DNA from: Vibrio cortegadensis
Lineage (GTDB): Bacteria > Pseudomonadota > Gammaproteobacteria > Enterobacterales > Vibrionaceae
Length of the DNA: 64,000 nt
Assembly: GCF_024347395.1 (NCBI RefSeq)
Contig: NZ_AP025474.1
Location: 1-64,000 of the forward strand
Direction of reading: 5' to 3'
Each line of letters opens with the position of its first letter. Within the stretch, counting starts at the first letter, position 1. The notes under the pieces were generated by a model, which worked only from the letters and a program-made list of their open reading frames with translations, made no database searches and was not told the DNA's origin. Shown piece after piece: positions 52,351-60,940 of this stretch. The position numbers were made by a program, and so were the translations under genes.

Positions 52351-53406
52351 ATGACATCAAAATTAGGCTTTCTAGATCGCTACTTAACATTGTGGATTTT
52401 TATCGCCATGGGCATAGGGATATTGCTTGGTATCATATTTCCACAAATCGAGCAGTGGAATGAAGTAATGTCGGTGGGAAACACCAATGTTCCTTTAGCA
52501 ATTGGGCTGATTCTGATGATGTACCCACCTTTAGCTAAAGTTAACTACAGCCTATTAGGCGCTGTGGTGAAGGATAAAAAAGCGATCAAGCTATCTTTAG
52601 TCATGAATTGGCTAGTTGGCCCTGTATTAATGTTCATTTTAGCTATCACCTTTTTAGGCGATCATCCTGGCTACATGGTAGGCGTTATTATGATCGGTCT
52701 TGCTCGTTGTGTTGCTATGGTTCTAGTTTGGAATGACATTGGCGGTGGTAACAAAGAATACGGAGCAGCTCTAGTTGCATTGAACAGCGCATTCCAAGTT
52801 GTGGGGTACAGCTTCATGGCTTGGTTATTCATCAGTATCCTACCTCCAGTATTTGGTTACGAAGGAATGATGGTTGATATCTCGATGATTGATATAGCAT
52901 ATAGCGTATTAATTTATTTAGGCATACCATTTTTAGCAGGCTTCTTGAGTCGTAAGATCTTGGTATCGATGAAAGGCGAACAATGGTACACAGACGTATT
53001 CATTCCGCGCATTTCACCGCTCACTTTGGTTGCGCTACTAGCAACAATTATTTTGATGTTTAGTTTAAAGGGCGAAATGATCTTCGAACTCCCAATGGAT
53101 GTACTATTGATCGCCATTCCACTAATTATCTACTTCACGTTGATGTTCTTCATCAGCTTCTTTATTGGTAAGCAGATAGGTATCGATTACGACAAAAACG
53201 CCTCGATTGCGTTCACAGCAACAGGTAATAATTTTGAATTGGCGATTGCTGTATCTATCGCTGTATTTGGAATTAACTCAGACCAAGCTTTCGCTGGCGT
53301 GATCGGCCCACTGATTGAAGTACCTGTTCTAATTTACCTAGTGAACGTAGCATTGAAGATGAAAGATAAGTACTACAACGGTCTAAGAATTAAATCTAGC
53401 AACTAG
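52351..53406 (+). CDS. ACR3/ArsB-family transporter
   Basis: A 351-residue membrane protein with about ten membrane segments. ACR3 landmarks: MGIGILLGIIFP near 18-29, GLARCVAMVLVWNDIGGGN near 117-135 (the conserved Cys), VALNSAFQVVGYSFM near 144-158, and FTATGNNFELAIAVSIAVFG plus VIGPLIEVPVLIYLVNVAL at the end. ACR3 exports arsenite, but no arsR or arsC lies nearby, so arsenic may not be the substrate here. It has its own promoter region after the DpaL terminator and is followed by a long gene-free stretch. Confidence 0.88.
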   Translation: MTSKLGFLDRYLTLWIFIAMGIGILLGIIFPQIEQWNEVMSVGNTNVPLAIGLILMMYPPLAKVNYSLLGAVVKDKKAIKLSLVMNWLVGPVLMFILAITFLGDHPGYMVGVIMIGLARCVAMVLVWNDIGGGNKEYGAALVALNSAFQVVGYSFMAWLFISILPPVFGYEGMMVDISMIDIAYSVLIYLGIPFLAGFLSRKILVSMKGEQWYTDVFIPRISPLTLVALLATIILMFSLKGEMIFELPMDVLLIAIPLIIYFTLMFFISFFIGKQIGIDYDKNASIAFTATGNNFELAIAVSIAVFGINSDQAFAGVIGPLIEVPVLIYLVNVALKMKDKYYNGLRIKSSN

Positions 53407-54280
53407 CAACTAGCGAAAATTACTTAGCGTTTTTATGGGCCGCAACGTAGAACTAAACTCAATTAATATTGCCTCAATTTTTTCATATATTCGTTTTTTC
53501 TTTCCGAAGTGAATAACGAACATTACAATACATTGAGGCTAGTTGAACCTCTTTTTTGCATCGAAAAATGACTGTAATTCTCAATAAAAGCCGAAACCAC
53601 AATCATTATTTACGTGTGCATTTAATGAATAAACAAACATATATTAAAATACAAAATTGGTCGTCAAATCATTTTTATTTTGTGGAGATTTTTTACGAAA
53701 CACTAGTACTCCTTTAGGCGTAATTTTTCAAACTATTTCTTCGACAATCTAGCCAGCAAAAATCAGAATAAACAGACTCAAACCTTAAGACAAACCACCC
53801 CTTAACTATACCTCTATCATGTGGGTAAAAGTTTCAGAACCACGTCGTCGTAATCATCAAAAGAAGACAGTAAATAGTGTCTAGAAAGTAATATTAATCA
53901 TGCAGAGTTATGTCGGTTTACTAAAACATGGGAAGGCATTAATCATAGAATTAGCCCTGAATTCAAACGTCAATTCACTACAAATTTTATGTACACAACA
54001 ACAGCAAATTTTTGTGTACAAGTAGTATTCTAACAATGAAGCAAGATAGCGCCACAGGTAGCGCCTCGTAAAGTTAGTACTACCAAATAAATAAGATACT
54101 AAATTTGTCACATTGTTTGCTGAAAGCAATACATATTAAGTCCTCAAAACTTCGAACTACACTCACAAATTACGATGAAATATTTTGAACATCATAAACA
54201 TTCAACCATTAAAGGTGAATTAAAATACATAAAATAAGGATTTTAATTCACAATTATCAAAAATCACAATAACACTCTCC
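53407..54280. other. AT-rich gene-free stretch
   Basis: Almost 900 bases without a credible gene. Frames present are short and unlike proteins. The composition becomes richer in A and T toward the palindrome array at 54290. Confidence 0.5.
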
Positions 54281-54289
54281 CCTTTTTCT

Positions 54290-54498
54290 CTTGCGCTACT
54301 AGCGCAAGAATTTCCACTAAATTGAACTTACCACTTGCGCTACTGACGCAAGATTTTCATTTTCGACTTGCGCTAGTAGCGCAAGTTTTACTTAACGGAC
54401 AAAATTGCGCTAATAGCGCAAGAATTCCCACAAAATTTGACTTTAACTTGCGCTACTAGCGCAAGATTCTCACTTTTGACTTGCGCTAGTAGCGCAAG
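54290..54498. repeat. Array of six 19-bp palindromes
   Basis: Copies of CTTGCGCTANTAGCGCAAG (nine-base arms, one central base) start at 54290, 54334, 54367, 54404, 54447 and 54480. Four copies are perfect; 54334 has two changed bases in the right arm (TGACGCAAG), and 54404 begins with A. Central bases are C, C, G, A, C and G. Spacings are 44, 33, 37, 43 and 33 bases. The flanks between copies are AT-rich and unrelated. No gene encodes a protein that adjoins it. It looks like a binding array for a dimeric DNA-binding protein, such as a partition centromere. Confidence 0.85.
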
Positions 54499-55064
54499 TG
54501 TACAAAAAACAACCAGAGCTAGTGGTTAGACACCTAATAAAACAGTGTGTTTTTGCAAGTTTAGAGTGAGTTTTAATCGTCAATTCAACATGATAAATCA
54601 GTGCTATCCCCCAGCGTATAAAGCCTATATAGATATATAAAGAATATATAACGATAAGATATATATTCTTCTAAAGACGTTGCATGATGATCGAAACGTG
54701 ATAATTTTCACACACTACTTTTGTTGCTTTATGCATTTCTTATTCATGCATATCAATCGCCACTCTTACATAAACAATAGCAGTGATACATGTAAAGGAT
54801 ACACACTAATGAATTTATAATTAGCTATTTTTATAAGGCTTTTAAACTTAAACGAACTCAAGTGTAAGAGTAAAAAAACAAATTATTAACCCCCAAAACT
54901 ATAAGGAAATAAAAAACCTCATCATTTAAAGCCCTTCTGTTCTGAATGCATGTGCTAGCACGGAAGTCAGAATACTCGTTACCAAAATCCCTGTTAAGTA
55001 TGGGCAGCTAAAGTGTCGTAACTAACGATGTGTAGACAAAACTACTTTTACATTTATATGGAGA
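54499..55064. other. AT-rich tract after the palindrome array
   Basis: Contains alternating TA stretches (about 54626-54671, TATATAGATATATAAAG-like) that would melt easily, and no credible gene. Confidence 0.45.
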
Positions 55065-55429
55065 TTAACCACAAGCTGAATTAGTCAGCAGCTTCGGCCA
55101 TTGAGAAAATTTGAACCGACCTTTTATTTGGCCAATTTCATTTAAGCTAAACAGCACCACTTCATTAAATTCGTTTCTTTCAGATTCAGATTCAGATTTT
55201 AGCATTTGATATCTGATGAATTCTACGATAGCAATCATGTAACGTTTAGCCCGCTTATCAGTTATCTTGTATCATGATAGATCTCTAGGATTTAGCTAGC
55301 ATTCGATCGCGATTTTATCTCTCTAACTTTGCCTTCAGGGATAATGTGCTTACCACTCACTTCAATCACAAACGTTGAGTTACCATAATTGCCTTTATCT
55401 AGACCATTAGTACTAAAAGAGATACTCAT
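55065..55429 (-). pseudogene. Decayed gene of unknown family
   Basis: From ATG at 55429 the minus frame reads MSISFSTNGLDKGNYGNSTF and GKHIIPEGKVREIKS to a stop near 55297. A later frame reads DKRAKRYMIAIVEFIRYQML, ESESERNEFNEVVLFSLNEI and FKFSQWPKLL to TAA at 55065. Joined with a frame change they make about 120 residues. The family is not recognised. Another 240 bases upstream, to the gabT terminator, hold nothing clear. Confidence 0.4.
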
Positions 55430-55675
55430 TTAATTAATCAACCTGGTAACGAAATCATCGCTTTTAACCAGCCTTTTCCTAGCATGCCTTGCTTAAATTT
55501 TTCTTCAGCAGAAAAAGCAAGAAAGCTACTTGCAACACATGCTGGATATAGCTGTAAATATAAGCCTACATATATCACAAACCATTCGACGACTTTTCAA
55601 CAGAACAGCCCCATAAATTTATCGAAACTTTGGGATTTTGAGGCCTGAAGTTGGCCCTGATACGCTAGCACTAAC

Positions 55676-55706
55676 AAAAAGGACCGAGTGATAACACTTG
55701 GTCCTT
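55676..55706 (-). terminator. gabT terminator
   Basis: On the minus strand AAGGACCAAGTG pairs with the complementary CACTCGGTCCTT (one mismatch/wobble) around TTAT, and five T follow. Confidence 0.8.
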
Positions 55707-55733
55707 ATTAACAACCCTTGATAGTGGATTAAA

Positions 55734-57011
55734 TCACACCACTTCTATGATTATTTTCTCTAGTTTATCTAAACCTTCACTAAGCACTTCTTGCTCAATC
55801 GTCAATGCTGGAAGCAAACGAATTACGTTGCCTTTAACACCACAAGAAAGCAGAATTAGGCCGTTTTCTTGCGCCTTGCTAATAATGGTTTTAGTCAGTT
55901 CTTGCAAAGGCTGACCGGAATCCGGATCAGTAAATTCGATAGCCATCATCGCACCAGTAGTACGAACTTCACCAATCTCTGGTACTGATTGCTGTAGTTT
56001 CGTCATACGAGAGTAAACAACCTCACCAATACCCATTGCTTTGGCGCACAAATCTTCTTCTTCAATAATTTTCAGTACTTCTAAACCTGCCACACACGCA
56101 AGTGGGGATCCGGCATAAGTGCCTCCTAATCCCCCCGCAGTAGCAGAATCCATTACCTCTGATTTCCCCACAACCGCAGAAATAGGGAAGCCACCGGCAA
56201 TACCTTTTGCCATGGTGATCATATCCGGCTCAATATTCAAATATTCAGTAGCAAACATTTTACCAGTACGTGCAAAACCTGTTTGAATTTCATCAGCAAT
56301 CAACATAATTCCGTGTTTATCACAGATTTCACGTAGACCTTGAGCAAATTTCACTGGCGCTTGATAAAAGCCCCCCTCACCTTGAACAGGTTCAAAGATG
56401 ATCGCGGCAACGCGCGAAGGTTCGATATCACAAGCAAATAAATCTTCCAACGCTTGTAGGCTTTGCTCAACACTAATGCCATGAAACTCATTAGGATAAG
56501 GAGCATGGTAGATTTCACTTGGGAAAGGACCAAAATTTGCTTTATATGCTGCTACTTTCCCTGTTAATCCCATAGTTAAATTAGTACGGCCATGAAACCC
56601 GCCTTTAAATGCAATTGCACCACTACGCCCTGTGCGCGCGCGGGCAATTTTAATTGCGTTTTCAACAGCTTCTGCACCCGTAGTTAAGAAAACCGCTTTT
56701 TTATCGCTTTCTCCCGGTGCAACTTGCGTTAATTTCTCTGCCAACTCAATAAATGAGGCATATGGAGTAACCAACGCACACGTATGAGAGAAGTTATCTA
56801 ACTGTGCTTTCACCGCTTCACTAATACGTTTATTTGAATGACCCGTATTGGTGACGGCAATGCCCGCGGCAAAGTCGATATATTTATTCCCTTCTACGTC
56901 CCACACATGTGCGTTTTCTGCTTTTTCAACATAAAGGGGATAAAGAGCGCCCATGCCTTGAGCAATGACTTGGCTTCTTCTTTGGTGCAATTGTTGGTTG
57001 GTCATCATCAT
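55734..57011 (-). CDS. gabT: 4-aminobutyrate aminotransferase
   Basis: A 425-residue class III aminotransferase closely matching GabT by eye: LHQRRSQVIAQGMGALYPLY at the start, VWDVEGNKYIDFAAGIAVTN near 36-55, TTGAEAVENAIKIARARTGR near 109-128, VQGEGGF, LIADEIQTGFARTG with the PLP-binding Asp, and the Schiff-base Lys in ITMAKGIAGGFPIS near 268. It transfers the amino group of GABA to 2-oxoglutarate giving succinate semialdehyde. It is the last gene of the TRAP-Usp operon and works with GabD encoded at 60941. A diaminobutyrate role is less likely. Confidence 0.93.
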   Translation of the reverse strand: MMMTNQQLHQRRSQVIAQGMGALYPLYVEKAENAHVWDVEGNKYIDFAAGIAVTNTGHSNKRISEAVKAQLDNFSHTCALVTPYASFIELAEKLTQVAPGESDKKAVFLTTGAEAVENAIKIARARTGRSGAIAFKGGFHGRTNLTMGLTGKVAAYKANFGPFPSEIYHAPYPNEFHGISVEQSLQALEDLFACDIEPSRVAAIIFEPVQGEGGFYQAPVKFAQGLREICDKHGIMLIADEIQTGFARTGKMFATEYLNIEPDMITMAKGIAGGFPISAVVGKSEVMDSATAGGLGGTYAGSPLACVAGLEVLKIIEEEDLCAKAMGIGEVVYSRMTKLQQSVPEIGEVRTTGAMMAIEFTDPDSGQPLQELTKTIISKAQENGLILLSCGVKGNVIRLLPALTIEQEVLSEGLDKLEKIIIEVV

Positions 57012-57132
57012 TTCCTTGAGTTTGTTGCTTTTACTAATACGAGCTAGATGCCTCTTTCTATTTAGGCACTTACTTACCGGTTCTATCGCGATTCTTACTA
57101 CGAACTATCAACTTAGTTGAATCGCTACTGCT

Positions 57133-57558
57133 TTACTTCACAACAAACACTGAGCAATGTGAATGTCGTACAATTTTTGCTGCGTTGGAACCAAGCAGAT
57201 ATGAGCGTAGTCTAGGTCTTGAAGATGCCATGACTATTGCATCTGAATTTGATTTCTTTGCCTGTAACACAACTTCATCAAAAACCACTCCGCAACGCAC
57301 AATACTCTTACCTAGATGGGGCTTCGGTACCAATTGTTCTAACATCGTCTGCACGCTATCAAACGCACTTTGATGCTGCGTTGAAAAAACGTTGCCCGAT
57401 GCTGTGGGCACCGTTCGGCGATGAACACGAGCTTCATCGACATAAAGCATGTCAATGACCCCATCTTCAGCGATCAATTTAAGCGCCAAGTTAACTTCTC
57501 TTTTCACTACCTCTGGGTAGGCGAGATCAACGGGCATTAAGATACGTTGTAAACTCAT
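57133..57558 (-). CDS. Universal stress protein (TeaD-like)
   Basis: A 141-residue UspA-family protein: RILMPVDLAYPEVVKREVNL at the N-terminus, DMLYVDEARVH, and the C-terminal ATP-binding GSNAAKIVRHSHCSVFVVK with IVMASSRPR before it. It is one base after the TRAP large permease gene in the same operon. Usp proteins paired with TRAP transporters (as TeaD with the ectoine carrier TeaABC) regulate uptake. It has no signal peptide and is soluble. Confidence 0.88.
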   Translation of the reverse strand: MSLQRILMPVDLAYPEVVKREVNLALKLIAEDGVIDMLYVDEARVHRRTVPTASGNVFSTQHQSAFDSVQTMLEQLVPKPHLGKSIVRCGVVFDEVVLQAKKSNSDAIVMASSRPRLRSYLLGSNAAKIVRHSHCSVFVVK

Positions 57559-57559
57559 A

Positions 57560-58882
57560 TCAATTCACTCCCATCACTTTATTAGGTAGCCACATCACGA
57601 CTTCTGGGAACAACATACACGTCACCAGCACGCACAACTTGAGTAAGATGAACGGCAAAATGGAGCGGTAGATATCCATCATACTGACACCCGGCGGTGC
57701 TATCCCTTTCAAATAGAACAAGGCAAAACCATAAGGTGGAGTTTGTACCGCAATCTCAATATTCAATATCATCAAAATACCGAACCAAATGGGGTCATAG
57801 CCGAGCGATACAACAATTGGCGTAAACAGCGGTGCACACATCAACACGATGATCAGTTCATCGATAATGAACCCGAGTAGCAACATGATGACTTGCAGCA
57901 AGATAATCACACCAAGAGGCGGTAACCCAAGATCTTGCGTAAGCTGTGCCACCATGTTTTGCACGCCACTGAGCATGTGGAAATTACTAAACAGTGAAGC
58001 GCCAAGAATGATCCACATTGACACACTAACAAGCATTGCCGTTTCAAAACCCGATGATTTGAACATTTCAAAACGAAAACGCTTAAAGATAATCGCAAGA
58101 AAAAGTGCTCCAACAACGCCAATCGCTCCCGACTCTGTTGGCGTGGCGATCCCGGTAATAATGCTGCCTAATACGGCAACGATCAGCAGTAAAGAAAATA
58201 ACCCGTCACGCGCGGTTCTCACCTTTTCTTTACCCGTCATTTTACTTTCACTGCCAGTCCCGAGTGGCGCTCTCTCTGGGTTCAATTTACAACTGATGAT
58301 CACATAGCTGATTAGCAGCGTAATAGAGATGAGTGCAGGGATAATCGCAGCCAAAAACATGCGACCTACCGAGTTCTGCGTCGTTGCCGCGTACATGATC
58401 ATTGGAATGCTTGGTGGGATCAGAATACCTAAGCCGCCACCTGCCATTATAACGCCGAGCGCCAGACGCTTATCATAACCACGTTCAAGCATTGGCTTAA
58501 GCGCGATACTGCCAGAAGTCATAATACCCGCACCAATAATGCCAACCATTGCGCCAATCATAGAACAGACGCCAATCACGCTGATCGCGAGTGAGCCTCT
58601 CAAGCGCCCAATCACCATTTGGCTGGCGTTGAACATCGCATCCCCAATACCTGAACGAGTCAGTAACTGCCCCATATAAATGTACAAAGGGATCGCTAAC
58701 AAAATAAAACTAAAAAAGTTACTCTCAATGGTGGTTGGGACTAGGTTAAAGATGCCTTCTCCCCAGGTTAGATACCCCATACCCATAGCAATGCCACCCA
58801 AAGCGAGTCCAACTGGAGCACCTAAGGCAAAGCTAAATAAAATACAGCCGATCAATAACAACGTTAGAACTTCAATACTCAT
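57560..58882 (-). CDS. TRAP transporter large permease (DctM type)
   Basis: A 440-residue inner-membrane protein with about twelve segments. DctM signatures are VTLLLIGCILFSFALGAPVG-like start, LLAIPLYIYMGQLLTRSGIG near 60-79, the GGGLGILIPPSIPMIMYAA loop near 147-165 and ATPTESGAIGVVGALFLAI near 247-265. It forms the sodium-driven channel for the substrate delivered by the periplasmic protein at 59583. It overlaps the DctQ gene by four bases and precedes the Usp gene by one base, so the operon is tightly coupled. Confidence 0.94.
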   Translation of the reverse strand: MSIEVLTLLLIGCILFSFALGAPVGLALGGIAMGMGYLTWGEGIFNLVPTTIESNFFSFILLAIPLYIYMGQLLTRSGIGDAMFNASQMVIGRLRGSLAISVIGVCSMIGAMVGIIGAGIMTSGSIALKPMLERGYDKRLALGVIMAGGGLGILIPPSIPMIMYAATTQNSVGRMFLAAIIPALISITLLISYVIISCKLNPERAPLGTGSESKMTGKEKVRTARDGLFSLLLIVAVLGSIITGIATPTESGAIGVVGALFLAIIFKRFRFEMFKSSGFETAMLVSVSMWIILGASLFSNFHMLSGVQNMVAQLTQDLGLPPLGVIILLQVIMLLLGFIIDELIIVLMCAPLFTPIVVSLGYDPIWFGILMILNIEIAVQTPPYGFALFYLKGIAPPGVSMMDIYRSILPFILLKLCVLVTCMLFPEVVMWLPNKVMGVN

Positions 58883-59478
58883 ACATCCCCCGCTTGTTCG
58901 ATCAGTGTGTCTTGTTGTTCACTCTCTTCTGGTTCTTGTTCTATGAGTGTCTTACCCGTTAATAGGTAGTAGATATCTTGTACCATATCGCTGGTAAATT
59001 GGACGATAAACGAGCCTGAAGCGACCATCATCATCACCCAGAAATGCGCCATGGATGGTGCCCATTCAGATTGACGTCGGTAATTAAACTCAAGTGCTTC
59101 TTCAAACTTTCCGAATGACATCATCAATACCACCGAAAGGAAAAAAATAGCCAACGAATATGTAAAAAGGTTAAACAAGGAGCGCACCCGTATTGACACT
59201 GAAAGGTAAAGCACATCAACGTTAATATGCGCTTTGTTTTGCTGCGCTAATGCGCCACCAAGTGCGGCGATATAACCAAATAAGAACAGCGATACGTCAT
59301 AAGCCCAGATAGTCGGTTCTCCAAGCACATAACGAGAAAAAACTTCAAAAGCGACGGTGGCTGCAAGGAGCGGCATTAGCATCGAAGCAGAAAAGCCAAT
59401 CCAATACACGAAGCGATTAATTCCTCGACAATAAGCCGTTAATATTTGTCTCAACATACACATCATCCCTGCCAGCAT
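58879..59478 (-). CDS. TRAP transporter small permease (DctQ type)
   Basis: A 199-residue membrane protein with four segments, typical of DctQ: FSASMLMPLLAATVAFEVFS near 28-47, YVLGEPTIWAYDVSLFLFGY near 50-69 and two later helices, with a soluble, acidic C-terminal tail (EQEPEESEQQD). It pairs with the large permease, whose gene it overlaps by four bases. It follows the substrate-binding protein gene by about 100 bases. The tail is longer than in many DctQ proteins; no function is evident. Confidence 0.9.
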   Translation of the reverse strand: MLAGMMCMLRQILTAYCRGINRFVYWIGFSASMLMPLLAATVAFEVFSRYVLGEPTIWAYDVSLFLFGYIAALGGALAQQNKAHINVDVLYLSVSIRVRSLFNLFTYSLAIFFLSVVLMMSFGKFEEALEFNYRRQSEWAPSMAHFWVMMMVASGSFIVQFTSDMVQDIYYLLTGKTLIEQEPEESEQQDTLIEQAGDV

Positions 59479-59582
59479 AAAAAGAAAGGGGGGACTACCC
59501 CCTCTCTGGTTTGCGATTTAAAAACGCATTCAAAATCTAAACTTTGATTTGAACTAGGCTAAATCGCCCGTCTTTAAAATGA

Positions 59583-60617
59583 TTACTGGGTGTTTTGTAC
59601 AATCTTAATTAGGCGTTTGCTGTATTTGTCTGCGTCAGCGTATTCCGTCCATAGAGAATCCGCAGCGCCATTCCATTTAACGACATCTTCAGCGCTTGGC
59701 TCTGGGCTCCATTTCATACCTTTCGATTCCATATCAGCAATCGCTTGAGATTCCCATAGACGTGACTTTGTCATCTGCTCACGAGCATGAACCGCACTTG
59801 CTGCACGTACAATGGCTTGTAGATCTTCTGGTAGCTTGTTCCACGCACTCTTATTGACGACGATTGGCAATGCTTGAGCGCCGGCAATTGGCAAACGGTA
59901 CATGTACTTCGCCACTTCTACGTGGTTACCGTCACGGTGGTCAATGATGTTGCTGCCGATAGAGCCATCGATAACACCAGTCGCTAAGCTGGTGTAGATT
60001 TCACTCCATGATAGTGATGCTGGAGATGCACCTAAGTTACGTAAGAACTTACCGTAAGCACCCGGAGCGCGAATCTTCAGACCTTCGAAATCTTTAATTG
60101 AATTAATCGGTTCTTTGGTTAAAACATAAACTGGTAACTGGATATATGGTTCTAGCCAAACAAGGTTTTGCTTGTCGTAAGCTTCCTCTAATACTTCACC
60201 CCAACCTTTTTCATGGAACAATGCGCTTAGCTCGCCCACATCATCCGTCATACCTGGTAAACCAACTTCAACGACACCCGCAGGGAATTCACCCGCATGC
60301 ATCGGTTGGAAAGGAGCCCCCATCGTCATTAATCCTGATTTAACCGAACCAAGTACTCCCGTTTGACCAACACCTTCACCGGCATACATTACTTGAACAG
60401 AAATACGACCATTCGACATTGCTACAATATTATCAGCAAAGTTTTTATACACTTCACCATAGGCTGTACCGCGTGAGTATAAGTTTACAAAACGCCAGTT
60501 ATGCTCAGCAGCGAAAGCCTGAGATACGGTAAAAAAAGAGCTCGAAATCGCCAATGCGTATGCAGCAACCTTTTTCGTTAGGCTTTTTTTGCTTAGCTTA
60601 CTTAGGGTGTTAAACAT
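59583..60617 (-). CDS. TRAP transporter substrate-binding protein (DctP type)
   Basis: A 344-residue periplasmic binding protein with a signal peptide (basic start, core AAYALAISSSFFTVSQAFA, cleavage after AFA). The family pattern is visible in WRFVNLYSRGTAYGEVYKNF, the LTKEPINSIKDFEGLKIRAP region with the conserved Arg near 170, and VIDGSIGSNIIDHRDGNHVE near 213. It delivers a carboxylate to the DctQM permease. The substrate is not set by the sequence; GABA, glutarate or an ectoine-like compound are candidates from the neighbours. It is the first gene of the operon. Confidence 0.92.
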   Translation of the reverse strand: MFNTLSKLSKKSLTKKVAAYALAISSSFFTVSQAFAAEHNWRFVNLYSRGTAYGEVYKNFADNIVAMSNGRISVQVMYAGEGVGQTGVLGSVKSGLMTMGAPFQPMHAGEFPAGVVEVGLPGMTDDVGELSALFHEKGWGEVLEEAYDKQNLVWLEPYIQLPVYVLTKEPINSIKDFEGLKIRAPGAYGKFLRNLGASPASLSWSEIYTSLATGVIDGSIGSNIIDHRDGNHVEVAKYMYRLPIAGAQALPIVVNKSAWNKLPEDLQAIVRAASAVHAREQMTKSRLWESQAIADMESKGMKWSPEPSAEDVVKWNGAADSLWTEYADADKYSKRLIKIVQNTQ

Positions 60618-60821
60618 GAATTATCTCCTTGATGTATTCCTGTTTGCTCTGGCTATGCCAGTAACAGTGCTGAAGTGACTTGTTACTTCCTCGTTGTCAC
60701 CGTGTTACTGATGGTTACATTTTGATTACAATTGATAAATTCGCATTTCTCCACCTAAAGTTTTACTGCGCTCAACCTTTCAACAACACTTGTCTATTTT
60801 CTACAGATCACTCAACTTGAG

Positions 60822-60855
60822 ACGAAAAAAAGCAGCACACTTGGTGCTGCTAAAG
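60822..60855 (-). terminator. gabD terminator
   Basis: On the minus strand AGCAGCAC pairs with GTGCTGCT around a five-base loop and seven T follow. The rest of 60618-60940 is promoter region for the TRAP operon. Confidence 0.85.
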
Positions 60856-60940
60856 CATGAAACCCAAAAGACCTGGAAGGACTCACTATTTGGGGAAGAC
60901 ATGTCAAAACCATACTGTCACAGAAAGAGAAACTCTTCGT

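Noticed and set aside
53908..54129. 73-residue minus-strand ORF in the gene-free region
   Set aside because: Odd cysteine/aromatic composition, no ribosome binding site, and no family pattern; treated as chance.
54290..54498. CRISPR array or integron attC sites
   Set aside because: The repeats are complete palindromes with irregular AT-rich gaps of 14-25 bases, no cas genes, and lack the attC end boxes; neither class fits.
55734..57011. Diaminobutyrate aminotransferase (DoeD) instead of GabT
   Set aside because: N-terminal and active-site segments follow GabT closely, and gabD and lhgO neighbours support GABA use, although the nearby ectoine-like cluster makes the alternative worth remembering.
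57849..58307. 152-residue plus-strand ORF opposite the TRAP permease gene
   Set aside because: It is antisense to a well-supported membrane protein and rich in Ser/Thr/Pro as expected of such shadows.
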